Counted from the stretch's first letter, positions 1 to 13,849 are shown. The stretch is DNA of 64,000 bases from Panopea generosa (GCA_029582155.1 CM055895.1:7312544-7376543), one strand, 5' to 3'. A program made the numbers and translations. The notes: generated from the sequence alone by a model not told the origin.

Positions 1-811
1 CATACACAGTTGGGTGCTACAAATATTGTTCATCTGTTGCAGGATGGCCAAGACAAACAGTTTTTATTGGCTCGTGTCAACGAAGCACTTTCACGTGATA
101 CATCTTAAATCAGATAATAAATACCAGAATACCGTCATGGATCAGCACTCCTCAGCATAGACGAGCATTAACAAAAAATGACATTGCGAGAAATACACTA
201 CTGAAATAGTACAGCCAATGAAAAGATTGAACAAAAGGGATCTTTATTAACAATTTTGGTGTACTGGTGTATATACAATCATGACAACTGTTTCAGAAAT
301 TAATAATTCAAGATGCATCAACCAGATACATTAGGAACTCATGAAACATTTGAACTGCACTGGATTTGTTTCAGACTCGGAGACTAAAGTGTTGTTGTCT
401 CATGATCACTGACCTGTCATTGGTTGTGGGTTTGAATCAAGCTCAGATTGTAACTTTATGTGATACTTGTACTTCTACTTGGATTCATTATGAGGTTTGT
501 CGGATGTACATATGTCAATAACATAGTTATATTGCCATGCTTAGCCGTCGTTCCAAATACATCCGAACATATCCTCAATCACCTATTTATGTTGTTTGTT
601 GATAACACAGTATAACCTGACAACACAGTATAGCAAGGTGTGGATGCAAACTTCAGTGTTATAAATGTATCTAAATATGGAAGAAAAAGTTTTATTTCTC
701 TAAAAGAAATAGCATTTGTCTGTAGTTTTTATAACAATTGCTGGTTCAGTTTGTTTGAAGAAGTACCACATATAGGGTCATTTTAGAGTAGGAGAGTGAT
801 AATTACTAAAA
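1..811. other. No gene seen; AT-rich intergenic DNA
   Basis: No open frame of note. A stretch near 375-445 holds a B-box-like string (GTTTGAATC) and could be a worn tRNA-derived SINE, but this is weak. Confidence 0.4.
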
Positions 812-1572
812 CTATCTTGTTACATTATAGAGAAAGTGTAGCAGTTCCAGTTCTATCTTGTCACATAGAGAAAGTGTAGCAGTACCAGTTCTATCTTGTC
901 ACATTATAGAGAAAGTGTAGCAGTTCCAGTTCTATCTTGTCACAAAGAGAAAGTGTAGCAGTACCAGTTCTATCTTGTCACATTATAGAGAAAGTGTAGC
1001 AGTTCCAGTTCTATCTTGTCACAAAGAGAAAGCGTAGCAGTACCAGTTCTATCTTGTCACATTATAGAGAAAGTGTAGCAGTTCCAGTTCTATCTTGTCA
1101 CAAAGAGAAAGTGTAGCAGTACCAGTTTTTTCTTGTCACATAGAGAAAGTGTAGCAGTACCAGTTCTACCTTGTCACATTATAGAGAAAGTGTAGCAGTT
1201 GCAGTTCTATCTTGTCACATTATAGAGAAAGTGTAGCAGTACCAGTTCTTTGTTGTCACATAGAGAAAGTGTAGCAGTTCCAGTTCTATCTTGTCACATA
1301 GAGAAAGCGTAGCAGTACCAGTTCTATCTTGTCACATTATAGAGAAAGTGTAACAGTTCCAGTTCTATCTTGTCACATAGAGAAAGTGTAGCAGTACCAG
1401 TTCTATCTTGTCACATTATAGAGAAAGTGTAGCAGTTCCAGTTCTATCTTGTCACATAAAGAAAGTGTAGCAGTACCAGTTCTATCTTGTCACATTATAG
1501 AGAAAGTGTAGCAGTTCCAGTTCTATCTTGTCACATAGAGAAAGCGTAGCAGTACCAGTTCTATCTTGTCAC

Positions 1573-1573
<1 letters not shown>
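812..1573. repeat. Minisatellite, alternating 41/38-bp units (79-bp higher-order unit)
   Basis: Units read GTAGCAGT(A/T)CCAGTTCTATC then TTGTCACA, followed by either TTATAGAGAAAGT (41 bp) or TAGAGAAAGT / AAGAGAAAGT (38 bp). Long and short forms mostly alternate, and the alternation tracks a further base: the TACC and TTCC forms also swap. This gives a 79-bp dimer, about ten times. No coding potential. Confidence 0.9.

Positions 1574-1626
<53 letters not shown>
1574..1626. repeat. (GA)n microsatellite
   Basis: Uninterrupted GA dinucleotides directly abutting the end of the 79-bp array. Confidence 0.95.
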
Positions 1627-1630
<4 letters not shown>

Positions 1631-1649
1631 AGGTATGTGGGTTGTATGT

Positions 1650-2647
1650 TACAAATATATGCTATGTGAATATTATAGGGTAAGGTCCTGTGTAAACTGA
1701 GGGACCTCTGTAAACTGAGGGACTTATAGATATATGGTATGTGAACATTATAGGGTAAGGTCCTGTGTAAACCGAGATACCTCTGTAAACTGAGGGACTG
1801 TTACAGATATATGGTATGTGGACATTATAGAGTAAGGTCCTATGTAAACTGAGGGACTGTTACAGATATATGGTATGTGAAGATTAGAGAGTAAGGTCCT
1901 ATGTAAACTGAGGGACTGTTACAGATATATGGTATGTGAAGATTAGAGAGTAAGGTCCTATGTAAACTGAGGGACTGTTACAGATATATGGTATGTGAAG
2001 ATTAGAGAGTAAGGTCCTATGTAAACTGAGGGACTGTTACAGATATATGGTATGTGAAGATTAGAGAGTAAGGTCCTATGTAAACTGAGGGACTGTTACA
2101 GATATATGGTATGTGAAGATTAGAGAGTAAGGTCCTATGTAAACTGAGGGACTGTTACAGATATATGGTATGTGGACATTATAGAGTAAGGTCCTATGTA
2201 AACTGAGGGACTGTTACAGATATATGGTATGTGAAGATTAGAGAGTAAGGTCCTATGTAAACTGAGGGACTGTTACAGATATATGGTATGTGAAGATTAG
2301 AGAGTAAGGTCCTATGTAAACTGAGGGACTGTTACGGATATTTGGTATGTGAAGATTAGAGAGTAAGGCCCTATGTAAACTGAGGGACTGTTACAGATAT
2401 ATGGTATGTGAAGATTAGAGAGTAAGGTCCTATGTAAACTGAGGGACTGTTACAGATATATGGTATGTGAAGATTAGAGAGTAAGGTCCTATGTAAACTG
2501 AGGGACTGTTACAGATATATGGTATGTGAAGATTAGAGAGTAAGGTCCTATGTAAACTGAGGGACTGTTACAGATATATGGTATATGGACATTATAGAGT
2601 AAGGTCCTATGTAAACTGAGGGACTGTTACAGATATATAGCATGTGA
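1650..2647. repeat. 59-bp minisatellite
   Basis: The unit includes TAAGGTCCTATGTAAACTGA, GGGACTGTTACAGATATATG and GTATGTGAAGATTAGAGAG. Spacing between equal points is 59 bp (for example TACAGATAT at 1861 and 1920). The first copies (1650-1800) are divergent and contain a short internal duplication of the TAAACTGAGGGAC block; the central copies are nearly identical, as expected for recent amplification from the middle. Confidence 0.9.
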
Positions 2648-2884
2648 AAATTATATTTGTCAATTTGGTTAAACCAGTTTAATACCAATATCAGGGAAAA
2701 CTTATATTTTGTGCTATTATATATATTATATATAAAAGTAAAGTAAAGGGTTTGTTTAATACAGTGTCACTCTTATTGAAAGCTTATGACACATCTTTAC
2801 ACAGTTACTTCCCGAAAGCTATCATTGCCAGGCGTCAGACTGTATGACATTCGGTACCCCTCAGTTTAACTAGCTAAAGGGTGA

Positions 2885-2991
2885 GCAACAGGCTGCATAA
2901 AAAAAAATCCAGCCAGGATTCAGACCTTCGACCTCCCACCTTAACCACTAGGCCACAGGAGACGGTCTCTCTCTCTCTCTCTATATATATA
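2885..2991 (-). repeat. tRNA-derived SINE head plus CT/TA microsatellite
   Basis: On the minus strand 2885-2965 reads like the 5' half of a tRNA: TGGCCTAGTGGTTAAGG matches an A box and GGTCTGAATCC a B box. It abuts (CT)n and (TA)n at 2966-2991. A plausible acceptor stem cannot be closed, so this is a SINE head, not a tRNA gene. Confidence 0.55.
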
Positions 2992-3458
2992 TGGGTTTGT
3001 TCTCATGTTTGGTCACCAATTTTAACTGTTTTCATTGATGGCTCTTGCATTGAATTGATGACAACAATTCATTTTAGATGATTTCAAGGAAATTTCATCA
3101 TAACATAACGTCTACCTTTACTTGTTCAAATTGTATGATAAACTCTTCCATACCTATACTAAATACATGTCTTGACAAATGATAAACAGATATTAAAATG
3201 TCATCTCTGGAGCGACTTCATTTTGTTAGTATTGTTTCATAACCAAAAAGAAAAAATGAATTTTAACTAAAATGATTTTTAGCTCACCACACAACATCTC
3301 TGAATCTGCTTGACAGGGTTTCATCAAATTAAGTATAAAATAGTCTTTAATATGTGAAGCTCTCTTAAGTTTGTTAAAATCATGACCCAGGTGTCAAATG
3401 ACCCTGCCACATAGGTATATCAATTTGTTAGCTTTACTGGCCAAAGGTCAGCAGGGCA

Positions 3459-4364
<906 letters not shown>

Positions 4365-5635
4365 TGCGTAGTGCTTCCAATATGCTTCCATATCGATTTA
4401 CACACAAAATTTGAAATAAATGATATCAAAATGAATAAAAATGGTGGATTTTTGCGTAATATTATATTTTATATTCTGTTGAGATCATTGGTACCACAAA
4501 GAGAATAATGCTATCTTAGTAATAGTGGTTATGATTGTCATGAGAGGAATACCGGTACTCATTTTGTTTGCGGGGTCGGGGTCAAAGTTTAAGGAGAAAG
4601 AGGACAAGATCAATTTCACCCAAACTAGAACAATGCATAAATACTGCAATTTGTCACTCACCAATTGTTCTCACTTTTTATCAGATTTTCAACTCTTGAA
4701 AGTGACATAGCCCACTCTAGTTTTATTTTGGCTCTGAAATTATACTTCATTTTATCACCATTGTTACAAAAGCATTGATTTAAAGGTAGGCTCTTGTGTA
4801 AAATACACATGTTTTAATATACATATGCAAATATATTGCATAAAAATAACATACTTTATGTACGGGGTTATATATCTTATTGTGCTCAATACACGCTGTT
4901 GAGAGCAGTTGTAGGGAATAATTTGTTGATAGTTTTCTATTGACAATTACTTGTGGTTTGCTGGATATTAGGTTACATAATATGTCTACCAAATATAATT
5001 ACAGATACTACTTTCAATAGAATTTATTTTAGGTGGAATCTCGCTGATAACATAAGCAAAGTAAATTGCACTATGAGCAGTGTTGTTTGGCTTAAAATAT
5101 TGGTTTTACAAATGGTAAACAACCATAGTTACACTTTATTTAATTCAATTACATGCACTTTTATATCAACCATTAATTTTTTTATTTTATATATGGCTGC
5201 ATAAGGTAATTTTAATAAACTACATATTAGTCTGTAATCTATAACTTTAATGTTATAGACTATGAATAATGGTGGTAAATAGTAAGCACTGAATCCATAG
5301 AAGAATAGTTGTAAATATAATCCTGTTAGTTTGCAAACAACTATGTTTTATATAAACACACCTTATTTATTGAAATCATTTTCATTCATCAATCATCACA
5401 GAAATTGGAATCCACTTTTATGTTTTTAATAGTCGCCTTATCCTACTCGCCAAAATGACTGGTTCAAAGCGCAAAAGTAAATAGAAACTTATACATACAT
5501 CGACAGCAATGTCGAAGAAGATGATTTTGAGGGGTTTAATGAGTTAGACATCAAGGACGTAGATACAACGAGAGGAGTGAGGGTCCTTTTTAAGACCAAA
5601 ATATTTCTCGAAAGATTCACTTAAAAAATTGTCAA
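4365..5635. other. No gene seen; AT-rich DNA
   Basis: Very AT-rich with many stops in all frames. No repeat or RNA that I can name. Confidence 0.4.
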
Positions 5636-5817
5636 AACAGTCAAACCTGTCTTAAGCAGCCAGTCAAGGAAAGGAGCGAAAGTGGCCTTTTAAGACAGGT
5701 TGTTGCTTAATACAGGTTAATTGACTATGAAAGCATAGAAATGGGAATTAGAAAATATGGTTGCTTAAGACAGGTGACTGCTTAATAGAGGTAACCACTT
5801 AAACAGGTTTGACTGTA
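5636..5817 (+). mobile_element. MITE family A (TIR TACAGTCAAACCTGT), copy 1
   Basis: Starts ACAGTCAAACCTGTCTTAAG and ends AAACAGGTTTGACTGTA, giving terminal inverted repeats of about 15 bp with TA at the ends. The inside repeats the same words in both orientations (TTAAGACAGGT, CTTAATA, GAGGT). Other copies lie near 25535, 33821, 46815, 57053 and 60285. About 180 bp with no coding capacity, so a non-autonomous DNA element. Confidence 0.8.
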
Positions 5818-6114
5818 GTTTGTTTTTATTTTCTTACGCAAATACACACTCATTTAATTTTTTTTTACAGAATTATGCAGTACACAAGTCTAGATTTTGT
5901 TACTTCATAATAAATCAATCAAAACTTGTCTTTCACTTTAGTCCGAATTCTGAAATTGTGGCTGTAGTTAACAAGTGATTCATGCTTGCAGATAATACAC
6001 AAATACTAGCTTTTTTCCACCAGTTTATGCTTCAAAATCACATGCGGATTATTCTTGGGTGCGGATTATAATCATATATTTATGGTATAATATTAAATTA
6101 TCAACTGTGTTTCC

Positions 6115-6300
6115 ATGACACTACCCTGGGCCAAATTAGCTCAGTCAGTGGTTTGTCTGACTATCAATCCAAGTGTTGTGAATCCCCACCTGGCCACAGA
6201 CTCCATGATGATTGAAATATCCATTCGGATAATTATTTATTTTTTTAAGATATTAATAGCGTTTTATACTGATACACTCCCTTTAAAGAATGAGGACAAT
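6115..6300 (+). mobile_element. SINE family 1 (tRNA-like head), degenerate copy
   Basis: AAATTAGCTCAGTCAGTGG (A box) and GTCTGACTATCAATCCAAG match the head of the better-kept copy at 18252. The B box is mutated (GTTGTGAATCCCC). The tail CTGATACACTCCCTTTAAAG recurs near 56970. Confidence 0.6.
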
Positions 6301-6539
6301 AGACAGGTATAAATCTAACCTGTGGTAACTACATAAACATGTGAAATTCTATTATTATTATGATATAATATACGCCCATAAAAAGCACTATATTTACATA
6401 AGGTGAAAAAGTGTAAAATTGAAGAGCCAGTTTCCCTTCGCAGGATTTTGTCTGGACTGTCAGCATTTAATATGTGAGACATGCTACAAACACCACTGTT
6501 GACTATTGCCAATGAAAAAACGTACTACTGGATAATTAT

Positions 6540-7203
6540 GTTATGATGTCAACGCAGACAAATCCTAGATGTATCAAGGACACGTGCACCTAGCATGAGG
6601 GCAAATGTATCGAGTATTTTTGTAAAGTACACACTCAGCTTAGATGCAGTATCTGCATGACAATCAGTCACCACTGCTGTGATGATGTTGACTCTATCCC
6701 AGATATTTCTAACGAAATAGAAAACAGCGCAGAATACAAAGATTTCATCATGAAAATAAAGAGAAATTTGATTGTAATAAGAACAGCATTGCTGAGAACA
6801 ATATTTCAAAATATAAAACACGCTACGCTGGAAAAGATAAAAAATATAAAAGGCTGAGAAAAGAAATAAACACTATGTTTGATGAACTTGAAGACAAAAT
6901 TGAGCAGGAAGCCAACAACATCCAGGATGCTGAGAAGATAAGCACTATTTCTAATACATGTGACAAGGCAATACAGGATATTCAGACTCTGATCTCTGAC
7001 CTGGACATGTTAAAAAAATCTAACCAATATGAGCAAATGTTTATCAAGATGAAGAAATTGCACACTGATGTGAATGTATTGGAAGATAGTATAGCCAAGA
7101 TGGCAGATAGGAACAAGTTTGTACCAGATGAACAAATAAACAACATTCTGAAAAACCTGAAAGTATTTGGACAACTGAGAACACGCAAAAGTTTTTGGAG
7201 TGG
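6540..7203 (+). pseudogene. B-box / coiled-coil (TRIM-like) pseudogene fragment
   Basis: From about 6585 the translation reads C-T-stop-H-E-G-K-C-I-E-Y-F-C-K-V-H, followed by LRCSIC and ISHHCCDDVDSIPDI: the zinc-binding C/H pattern of a B-box as in TRIM proteins. It runs into a charged helical stretch (KDFIMKIKRNL, then INTMFDELEDKIEQEANN, TCDKAIQDIQTLISDLDMLK, FIKMKKLHTDVNVLEDSIAK) that looks like the TRIM coiled coil. Two lesions are visible: an in-frame TAG at 6591-6593 inside the B-box, and a frameshift near 6840 between the B-box part and the coiled coil. The coding-like sequence stops at about 7200, where an interspersed repeat begins. No RING domain or C-terminal NHL/B30.2 part is seen. 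Bivalves have many such B-box genes; this is a dead fragment, possibly a retrocopy since no intron is visible. Confidence 0.7.
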
Positions 7204-8275
7204 CATACAGTAATCGCAGTGTCCGTCCGTCTGGTTTTTCGTGTCTGGCCTGTAACTTTGTCATGCAAAAAAGGATTTTGTTAATTCTTGCTACAACTGA
7301 TCAACATAACATGACGACATGTCGCAAGTAAGACCCACACCCATACCTCAAAGGTCAAGGTCACACTTTGAGTTTGTTTGACAACACTTTGAGTCTGTGT
7401 GAGATTTCATGTCCATCCTGTAATTTTGTCATGCATAGATGTATTTTATAAATATTTGCTACAAATGATCAACATGACATGTGGCACTTAAATCCAGACT
7501 CCTGATTCAAGGTCAAGGTCCATTTGAGATTAAGTGTCCAGTCTGTAACTTTATCACCTACGGATACATTTCAAAAACACTTGGCTTAGTTGATCAAAAT
7601 GACATAATTAAGTGTCATATGTAAGACCAAGAACCTTTCCCCAAAGGTCAAGGTCACACTTTCAATTTGTTTGATATTGCATGTCTGTAACTTTGTCTTT
7701 AACTTGGCTCAAGTGATCAAGATAACATGACGACGTGCCACAAGTAAGACTTACATCAGTACCTCAAAGGTCAAGGTCACACTTTGAGTTTGTATGACGA
7801 CACTTTGTGTCTGTTTGAGATTTCATGTCCATCCTGTAACTTTATGATACATTGATGGATTTCAAAAACAGTTGGCTCTATTTATCAATCGATCAACATG
7901 ACATGATGACATGTCACATTAAGACTCTTAACCTTACTTCAAGGTCACACTTTCAGTTTGTTTGATATTTCATGTTTGATCTGTAACTTTGTCTAACATG
8001 GAGGGATTTTAAAATAGCTTGACACAAGTGATCAGCATGCCATGATGATGTGTCACCTGCATTTACCTTTGGAATACCCAAACCACTACATCAGATGTCA
8101 AGGTCAAGGTTACACAAAGGTTAAGGTCATGCTTTAATGTAAAAAAACATGAAATTGCATGTCCAGTCTGAAATGTCAGTCCATTACTCTTGATATACCT
8201 GTTATAACATATATTGTTATTTTCACAGACCATTTGGGGGGCATGCAACACTTACCTGTGACATTTCTTGTTTTT
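7200..8275 (+). mobile_element. Interspersed repeat with internal CAAAGGTCAAGGTCACACTT subrepeats, copy 1
   Basis: Begins GGCATACAGTAATCGCAGTG and ends ACCATTTGGGGGGCAT followed by GTGACATTTCTTGTTTT. The same two ends occur at 44806 and 45978, so both borders belong to one element of about 1.1 kb. Inside, blocks of TCAAGGTCACACTTTGAGT, CTGTAACTTTGTC, GATCAACATGACATGA and GACGTGTC recur every 150-250 bp. No coding capacity. Confidence 0.7.
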
Positions 8276-8404
8276 CATAAATGCATATGTGTGTGTGGGT
8301 TCAAATTTACGGTGCTACTTTTATAAGGTAATGACTGAAATTAAAATAGTGTCAAGGTCTGGGCTTTCCAGAAAAATGTAAAGATGTTTTTAATTACCTG
8401 AAAT

Positions 8405-9487
8405 AAAAAAATTGTGATGTATATTATCTTCAAGATGTACATTGTACAAGTGAATCAGAAAATTTTATTTGTACTCATTGGTGCAGTAAATGTAAATGTG
8501 AAATGTGAAATGTGAATTCAAGTGGGATTGGTATATCTTTTAATAGAAATGTGGATTACAAAGTACATGACTATATTGGGGATAATGATGGTAACTACAT
8601 AATTGCAGACATAACTGTTAATCATAATAAATTTACATTAATCACACTGTATGGCCCAAATAATGACACACCTAAATTTTTTGAAAGCTTGATTGATAAA
8701 TTGCACAAATTTAACATTGATACACAAGTGATATGCGGGGACTTTAACTGTGTGCAAGGCATTGTATTGGATTGCTATAATTATAAAAATATCAACATTA
8801 AAAAAGCACATGACAAAATTACAGATTTGAAGATTTAGTATAATTTAGATGATCCATTTGGAGAATTACATTCAGGATTTTAAAGAGATATACCTGGAGG
8901 AAAAAAATCCTTTAAAGCAAGCTTGTCTTTTTTTTAATTTCAGAAAATATTATTCCTTCTGTAACCAAATGTTCATTAGAATCAAGTACCATTCAGATCA
9001 TTCAATGGTAATATTAGGCTTAAAATTTGATAAATTTATTAAATATATACCACTCCGGAAGCATAACTAATAGTCTTAGTGGTGTTCACTATTTAAACTC
9101 AATTAATAAAAAAAAGATAATGGAAATTAAAACTCAGTATGCACCACTTATTTATAATTTAGATAACATAATCATGAAATCCATTTTGTCATAAATGATC
9201 AGTTGTTTCTAGAAGTTCTCTTGATGGAAATACGTGGCAAATCCATATCTTACTCTTGTTACAAAAAGAAACAGACAGATGACGGGGAGAAAGTACTTAT
9301 TTCACAAATAGATAATATAAAACATAACTTAAACCAAAATAATTATCAAAACCTAAATACTGTACAAGAAAAATTATTACAAATTCTTAAACATAAAATA
9401 AATGGATACTTAATATGTTCAGAGAACAAATTATTAAAGATACAGTATGGTTGCATTATTAAATCATGCTGGTTTAATTTCATGTAG
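8405..9487 (+). pseudogene. L1/Tx1-like LINE ORF2 fragment: endonuclease domain
   Basis: Conceptual translation from about 8411 reads DVYYLQDVHCTSESENF, then NYIIADITV, FTLITLYGPNND, VICGDFNCV (the GDFN motif of apurinic-type endonucleases) and, after a frame change, SDHSMVILGLKFDKFIK (the SDH motif). It continues to YAPLIYNLDN and LEVLLMEIRGKSISYS, the linker before the reverse transcriptase. At least three stops or frameshifts break it (for example a TGA near 8505, a stop at 8836, frame changes near 8930 and 9190). The reverse transcriptase is absent. Known of the family: L1-clade LINEs encode this endonuclease to nick the target site. Here it is inert. Confidence 0.8.
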
Positions 9488-10090
9488 GCTTGTTACTCTT
9501 GCACTAAGAAAAATTGCATCTCACGGTCAAATTTACCATATTACAACTCTTGTGGAGCGGCGTTTTGGACAGTTTTCAAGCGATTGACATGAAACTTGGC
9601 ATATATAATCAACAAGTGTAGAAGTATGCGACATAAATTTTATGATGGAGATATTTGCAGGAAATCCATAGGAAAGACTAAAAAACTTGGCCTGTTTCTT
9701 ATATTCCTGTGATGGGCAGAGCAATTGATGTGATTAAATAGACAATGACTGCCAACTATTTTTCTATAAATTAATTTATGTACTAGTAATAGTATTTTTA
9801 GGTAAATATACCCAATGGACACTATATCAATGATTGCAAGGTGATATCGCTAAACTGAACTTTTCAAACATGAGCGTTATTGAATACATGATTTATTCTC
9901 GATAGTACCTTTGGAGTATTGTTTAGTCACAGCAGCCGCGACCTCAGAAAGATTTATATACCTGATCATTCATTTCTGGTACAGTAAAATGTTCACTTTT
10001 TTATGGTTTTAATGTAAATGTAACAGTATTCAGATATTGGAAACAATGTTGATACGTCACTACATGTCATTAGGAGGTTATTCGTCGGAT
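9488..10090. other. No gene seen; probable interspersed repeat
   Basis: Contains wording typical of molluscan dispersed repeats (GACATGAAACTTGGCATAT, ATGATGGAGATATTTGCAGG) but only one copy is in the window, so borders cannot be set. Confidence 0.3.
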
Positions 10091-10330
10091 TACTGGCCCC
10101 TGGAGCATGGGTAATTTTGTAAAAGAATGGTTTAAACTTATTTATTTTACTTCGATTGTGAAACAAGTTTTTGCAATTTAGACAAATCATGCTCAAAATC
10201 TTCCTGGGTTGAATCAATACAAAGCATATGTGGAAAAGTGTCTTGCTCAAAGACACCACACATAGCCGTGACAGGGGACTGAACCCATGACCCTCCAATC
10301 ATGGGTTTGGTGCTCTACCTCTAGACCATG
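10091..10330 (-). mobile_element. SINE family 2 (tRNA-derived), copy 1
   Basis: On the minus strand the head GGTCTAGAGGTAGAGC (A box) and GGTCATGGGTTCAGTCC (B box) is followed by GTGTCTTTGAGCAAGACACT and the tail TTGTTTCACAATCGAAGTAA then ATAAGTTTAAAC. The same tail ends the copy at 20535-20765, and a third copy is at 54215. Confidence 0.75.
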
Positions 10331-10540
10331 CACTACACAAAAGAACCCTAAATGTTCAATCTGGATTGCCGCATTTTTTCACAAAAAATTAAATGTAGGC
10401 TCAAACATGTGATCATCCTTAACTTAATGTGCAGACATAATGACAAACCTTCTGGCTTCAGTAAATAGCCAAATGTTTTCGGATTTATTTTTGAAAAATT
10501 GGGACGAGTTTCATTAACATTAACTTAGTTGAGTAACAAC

Positions 10541-10721
10541 TTAACCATTTACTTCATATAGACGCCTTTGGACACCTCTAATATAGAAGGCTTTCGAATT
10601 ATTGGGTGAATTATGTTTATATTAACTGACAGAGTGGAAAACAGTGCAGGAAGTGTTCAGATTGCATGTTACGAGCAATCTGAACTCTTCCTGCACTGTT
10701 TTCAAAGACCTTCTGTGATTT
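10541..10721 (-). mobile_element. piggyBac-like MITE (TTAA target), truncated copy
   Basis: Starts TTAACCATTTACTTCATATA and runs through GGACACCTCTAATAT and GTGAATTATGTTTATATTAA into the central hairpin GAAAACAGTGCAGGAAG...CTTCCTGCACTGTTTTC. It stops after TTCTGTGATT, so the other terminal repeat is missing. Full copies are at 17375, 37578 and 42271. Confidence 0.75.
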
Positions 10722-10829
10722 GTATCTATGGAAATGCATGAAAAAAATTAAACTAATTAAGTCCTGACTTTAATTGCTGATTTACACAATTTGCTGTCCC
10801 TATTTTTTCCATTTGCGAAAAAACAAACT

Positions 10830-11035
10830 TAAAGGGAATTTATCAGGATTTTTCAAAATTTTAAAATTGTCTATATTTTCCAATATATATAGTATTATAT
10901 ACTCACTGACCCAGTATTGCTGAAAGGAGATCTGATTAAATATAATATATTGAAAAAGGGATTTCTTAACTTGGTTAAACTAAAATAGATTTCCCGCTAA
11001 ATATTGCAATATATTTTGTGATGTATTTAATGAGT
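10830..11035 (+). repeat. Interspersed repeat family R1 (AAAGGGAATTTATCAGG), copy 1
   Basis: Ordered words AAAGGGAATTTATCAGGATT, TATATACTCACTGACCC, AATATAATATATTGAAAAAG, GGATTTCTTAACTTGG, TAAAATAGATTTCC and ATTTTGTGATGTAT recur in the same order at 22380, 49531 and 57588 and partly at 30870. Non-coding dispersed element; exact ends uncertain. Confidence 0.65.
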
Positions 11036-12900
11036 ATTAAATGACATTTTTAAATTAATTTTTAAATAAAAGCAATTAGTAAAATAAGTATTTTTTTCAT
11101 AAACTTGAATATAAATTAAAAATAAAACACATAAAAACATATGACATTTACTTGCAATTTCCAACAATGTTGCATTTTATGCTATTAGTATCACTAGCAT
11201 GAACACCCCTCACTTTATTATAGTAAAAACAAAAGTTCATCTCCGGTTTCACTTAACATCTCAAGCTGAAATTTTCCTCAACTTAAAAACATTTTCAATT
11301 TCTCTAGAGTGTTATTTGAACTCAATATACATTAAAAAAAATTTAATGACCCCCACATAATTAATGTTGGAACACGCAAAATGATCATTGTCAATGAAGA
11401 TCTCCCATTTCAATTAACTTTATTTTACGACAGTATTATATGCAGGTATTCTGGTCTTGTAACTTATATGAGATACCCCACTTTCGTAGGGTTGAAAAAA
11501 TAAGTCTATAGACTCATTGATTGTTCCACTGCACGGAAATCTTTAGTAAAAGGCGAAAGATTTATGCGTGACTGTAGTGAAACCAGAGTAATGTAGTTCA
11601 AAAATCTTTAGCTATTATTCAAATTTGCCATAACTTTAGAAAGGTGTATTAAAATAAATATACAAAACCAGTACTTCAATCATATTTTATAATTAAATGA
11701 TACAATAAGTTATCATATATTACACAATAATTCAATTCATAAATAAATATTTTCAACGTTTTTAAATAATTTTATTTCATATAATATTTCTTTGACCATA
11801 ATTTGCAATTATATGTTTTCTCTCCTTTTAAAGTCGAACAGGTTTGTTTAATTGTTACTATATATAGAATTAATTGACATATTGGTTTCCGTTCTATTTA
11901 GTTGGTAACCAGCTATCAAGCTAAGAGTGCAGAGTGGTACCCAGCTTCGTGTACAATACTACAGTACAGTGAAAACCAGTATTTAGAAAAACTGTAAAGA
12001 AACTGCACGGATGAATGGTTTTCAATGACTACTTTGGGTTATTTATATACCAGATCATGCTTTACAACTGATGTTATATATTTAAAGAATGTGACATTAT
12101 TTTTTTTTAGTATTTTGACATATAAACAAAAGGACTGTACTGACTACGATATATACATGTTGGCGGGGTTAGTATAGTTTGTTGTGCCAATTGTTTTTGC
12201 AATAAAACCACTGTTGTGATGGTTACTGTTTTTGTATATAGCTCTCTATCTCTCCTATACACCGTTTCACATTTTTTAACACATGTACATCTTGTTTTAC
12301 TGTCAAACACCAATAAAGTCAAACCTTTTTAACTCGATGCTTCAATGTTGACCCAAGGCATACTGTATGTATAATTAGTGACTGTCCAAGCTAAAACTTC
12401 CTAGCTGGTACATACCAATTATCCAAATGCTAACATGTATTTTTAGCTGCCATTACACCAGGTGGTGACTTGAAATTGTTAAAAACCAATGTAACAAAGT
12501 CGTAAAACATGATTTTAACTGCCACATAATCTAACATGATTAAAATGCCACTGACCGAAATCGGGCTAACATCTGACATGGTGATGGACAGCTTTTTTGA
12601 TATTTGTATATTGGACTTGCTGTCTAGCGAGATGTGAAATATTTTGTTTGATGGTGCAATGTTTGTATTGTGACAGGGACTACTTCAGATATTGCTCTAC
12701 ACACGCTTTTTCAATAAACGGGTGCATTTCAGTAGTTTCAAAAACACAAAAATCAATGTTTGAAATTTGCTTTATTAACATTAGAACATGAAATTATGAA
12801 CATTAAATTAAACAAAATTTCAAACCGTGTGAACATCAATTAAATGGTTTTCATGTAACAGCTCACTAAAATATGATCTCTTCAAATATTATTTTCCCTG
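11036..12900. other. No gene seen; AT-rich DNA
   Basis: Stops in all frames and no recurrent words that I can group. Confidence 0.4.
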
Positions 12901-13849
12901 AGGAAATGTTCGTTATCTAGGTAGTGTACTTATATATGTGATTCATAATATGATATAAGTATGTGTATTATGATATTCGTGTTGCTACTTTACTCAAAGA
13001 ATGTAAACAAAGTGTTTGGAATTCAAAATTTTACTTCATCGCTTAATTTCAATATTTGCTAAAATGATTATTAAAGCTCTTACTTGTTTTCAGAAACATG
13101 AAACAGTAACATTTATTTAATCTTATACATTCTTTTTATGATATTATGGGTAACTCTTTTAAGATGTAGATAAAAACATATGAAAATGATAAACAACAGT
13201 TAAACTTTCCAAAATAATGTCTATAACAATAAACTTAACGATTATTTGCAACTGATGTTACTACTTTACCAATAACAGTAAAATGTAACGAACATTTAAA
13301 AAAAAATTGTGAAATTCATTTGTTGAAGTTAAACATATGTGCATAGTATATGTACTAAAATAATGTAAACATTCAGTTATTACCGCATAAAGAGTCACAA
13401 ATACACGTGTTTCTGAACTCAAACTGACAAAATGAACACATTTGATAATGTAAATTATATAATTAATATATAATTTTAGTGAATTTCATTGCTTATCCAA
13501 TGAAACTCGGTCATCCTCATACAACTTGTATTAGATTTAACAACTGAAGTTATGAACAACTAAAAACAATTATTTTAACACATTGAAACAGTCTCTATAA
13601 AACTATTTTGTCTGGATTTAATTCATGGTGAACTTTGAAATGTACGTTATTAAGGAAATAAAAACTTATTGATTAATTTATAGCCTTACTGTACAAATAC
13701 ATGATTATTTTGTTAGCATTGTGTATAGTTACACTCAATATGGTATAAAACAGTAACGTTATGACTTAAATATTATATGGCAGTGGTAACGAATGTTTCA
13801 AAGTGCATGAGAAGCAAATCTTTTAAACAATGAAAGTTTACTCAACTCA

